Source: Ganoderma boninense (Eukaryota > Basidiomycota > Agaricomycetes > Polyporales > Polyporaceae). Taken from it: DNA of 64,000 nucleotides. The stretch is taken from NCBI GenBank assembly GCA_002900995.3, contig CM035315.1:2934814-2998813 (forward strand), read 5' to 3'. Shown piece by piece: positions 62,666 through 64,000 of this stretch (the stretch's first letter is position 1; each line of letters opens with the position of its first letter). Position numbers and translations under genes: made by a program. The notes beneath the pieces are model-generated. The model was given only the letters and a program-made list of their open reading frames with translations, was not told the origin of the DNA and ran no database searches.

Positions 62666-63669
62666 TGTTGAAGTCGGTGCTGTAGCGCCCGCAGTTTTGA
62701 TCGCACCAAGTCCACGATCGCACTGTACAGTCATCAACCGCCCAACATAACACCGAATTGAAGTTTTGAGCTTTCTCCCTCATTTCTGCAGCTATTGCCA
62801 TGATTCTAGTGTCAAATTGTAGCTACTGTTAATCTGAATGCATTGAAATCAATTATGTGTTGCAATTTCATGAAACGTAGGCTTGATTGTCCGAACGTTC
62901 TTTTGGCGCCCAAAGAAGCTTTCCCACCTGATGTAACACCTTGGCTCAAATTCGTCGTGCAGCACTGTGTATGTCCGGGAAAAAGCTCATTATAATTATT
63001 AAAACAAGGGACATTTAGTATGCAAAGTTTCATACTATGGTGTGATGATTTGAATGAAGCATAGACGAAATATTCATAGAGAGTAGGGACATATTTTGCA
63101 CAGTCAAATCTACATGGTTCTCCAATGTTTACAGCAAGATTTTGTGGGGTTGAATGAACATTGTTGGTCCATATTTTGCACATAGTTTAGAGACAACATA
63201 TGGAATATATTGCAACAAAAATCAGGGGGAAAGCTTCACTCCTTGTCGTGATATAGACAAAATGTTACACTAGATGGAGGTGTTACGTCAGCCGGTTGAT
63301 GACTGTACGTACATTGCATTGTCCCCTACTTACACTAATTTTCATTTCGTTAGAGTAGCACATCCCATAGAGATACAACATTGTCTTCATTAGAAGCTCC
63401 AACTAGCTTAGATCTGCACCCTGCTCTACTTTACACTGTACAGTCCGCAATTCTCGCTCCCTGGGCGCCATAATGGTGCCAGTAGCACAGTGTTACATAC
63501 TCTACCTAGCACGTGCTCTATGAGCTGTATCGATGCCTCTGTCAGGCTCTGTTGTCCTTAGACTTTACAGAGCTTGACACAGGTGAGTAGCATATCTTAG
63601 TTTCCTGCAATATAGACTTTACAGAGCTCACAGGCCATTGTGACGTCCTGAGGGCCACTGCAGCCAACA
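62666..63669 (+). repeat. copia B 3' LTR with MITE inside
   Basis: The LTR proper is 62666-62727 plus 63308-63669. The first part matches its own 5' LTR (GTCGGTG, GCCCGCAG), while the part after the MITE matches the copia A 3' LTR better (ACGTACATTGCATTGTCCCC), a mosaic pattern. It ends GCAGCCAACA. Confidence 0.85.
62728..63305. mobile_element. pogo/Tc1-mariner-like MITE, 578 bp
   Basis: Inverted ends CAGTCATCAACCG / CGGTTGATGACTG (13 bp perfect, weaker to about 27 bp with TAACACC), flanked by TA. The empty site is in the copia A LTR (CACTGTACGTACATTG near 39495). A TA duplication and CAGT start fit pogo/Fot1-type Tc1-mariner elements. No coding sequence. Because GTAC is palindromic, the duplication could also be read as 4 bp. 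Confidence 0.85.
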
Positions 63670-64000
63670 CTCCTCTCTTCATTCATCTGCCGTGGGCACA
63701 GCATCGGAACGTGGAACTGAGGTTCGTAGCCATACATGAGGTAAAACGGCGAGTACCCTGTGGATGAATGTACACGCGAGTTAAAGCAGTACTCTGCTGT
63801 TGGTAGCCACTTGACCCAATCGTCGCGGTGCCTTGAGCAGTACATCCGTAGGTACGCCTCTATCTCCTGGTTCTATCGCTCAGACTGCCCATCTGTCTGC
63901 GGGTGGTAGGCTGTGGATAACGCGCTTTCTATGTCGAGGCCTTTAAGGATTGCACGGAAGAGCTTGCTAGAGAACTGGGGCCCCCGATCAGAGATGATCT
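63670..64000 (-). mobile_element. Ty3/gypsy fragment gypsy-4 (integrase), runs off window
   Basis: Minus strand, starting at the window edge: [20 protein letters not shown] (Asp), [10 protein letters not shown] then TAG (TGG expected), then NQEIEAYLRMYCSRHRDDWV, WLPTAEYCFN and GYSPFYLMYGYEPQFHVPML. It ends where the copia B LTR begins. Matches 15950-16290 of gypsy-2 at high identity. Confidence 0.85.

Larger units (their letters stand above)
57883..63669 (+). mobile_element. Ty1/copia element, copy B
   Basis: 5' LTR 57883-58308, primer site 58309-58326, gag remnant, protease, integrase, RT, RNase H, polypurine tract AGGGGAGAG (62657-62665) and a 3' LTR from 62666 to 63669 that carries a 578-bp MITE. 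The 5-bp flanks differ (TCCAC left, CTCCT right) and lie in gypsy sequences of opposite orientation. Confidence 0.9.

Noticed and set aside
1..64000. CRISPR arrays, bacterial operons, rRNA genes
   Set aside because: No regularly spaced repeats with unique spacers and no rRNA-like sequence; intron-bearing genes and LTR elements show a fungal nuclear genome.

Overview
The window looks like a transposon-dense block from a filamentous basidiomycete, most likely an agaricomycete. Three things point there: spliceosomal introns of about 40-80 nt with GTRNG donors and CTAAY branch sites; decayed genes of the CxC5/CxC6 class associated with KDZ transposases, which are typical of Agaricomycetes; and a mix of chromovirus-type Ty3/gypsy, Ty1/copia, Helitron and hAT elements. 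I see no rRNA, CRISPR or bacterial operon structure. Almost nothing here looks like an intact housekeeping gene. The one recognisable core gene is a decayed C-terminal piece of leucyl-tRNA synthetase near the left end.

Layout. 0-5 kb: AT-rich spacer, the LeuRS fragment, a tRNA-like repeat, a MITE and a 186-bp solo-LTR-like element. 5-8 kb: a minus-strand gypsy element (gypsy-1), split at 7963 by a 6.8-kb insertion bounded by short inverted repeats and a TA duplication. The gypsy sequence resumes exactly at 14794. The 6.8-kb insertion holds CT-rich repeats, a MITE relic, the 3' end of a Helitron, decayed CpG-rich gene sequence and several near-perfect palindromes. 14.9-20.4 kb: a second minus-strand gypsy element (gypsy-2) with both LTRs, a chromodomain, a truncated gag and several nonsense mutations. 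20.7-32.3 kb: a cluster of decayed genes of transposon-associated zinc-binding families (CxC5/CxC6 KDZ-like, PHD finger, GRF-like and Cys-rich modules), with a hAT-like MITE among them. 32.8-39.8 kb: copia copy A, carrying a 531-bp MITE and a 1.6-kb replacement insert, its 3' LTR cut by a Helitron end. 39.8-44.3 kb: a Helitron fragment, a broken gene, a GC-rich minisatellite and a plausible two-intron coiled-coil gene. 44.6-50.8 kb: a long Helitron Rep/helicase ORF ending in a USP-like cysteine protease domain, with its N-terminus replaced by repeat sequence. 51.2-55 kb: a small intron-containing gene and a truncated hAT transposase gene. 56.3-64 kb: a gypsy-3 fragment, copia copy B (with a pogo-like MITE in its 3' LTR) and a gypsy-4 fragment running off the window.

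How it fits together. The elements date one another by nesting. Precise empty-site comparisons are possible between copies inside the window: solo LTRs with 5-bp TSDs, a hAT-like MITE with an 8-bp TSD, a TA-flanked element inside gypsy-1, and a pogo-like MITE inside the copia LTR. Stop codons within the elements often sit where a related copy has CGA, CGG, CAG or TGG, which suggests C-to-T decay of methylated DNA. The strongest candidate for new biology is the Helitron protein that joins HUH/Y2 Rep, PIF1-type helicase and a USP-like protease with conserved Cys, His, Asp and four finger cysteines. Relics of the same protease domain occur at two other places in the window.
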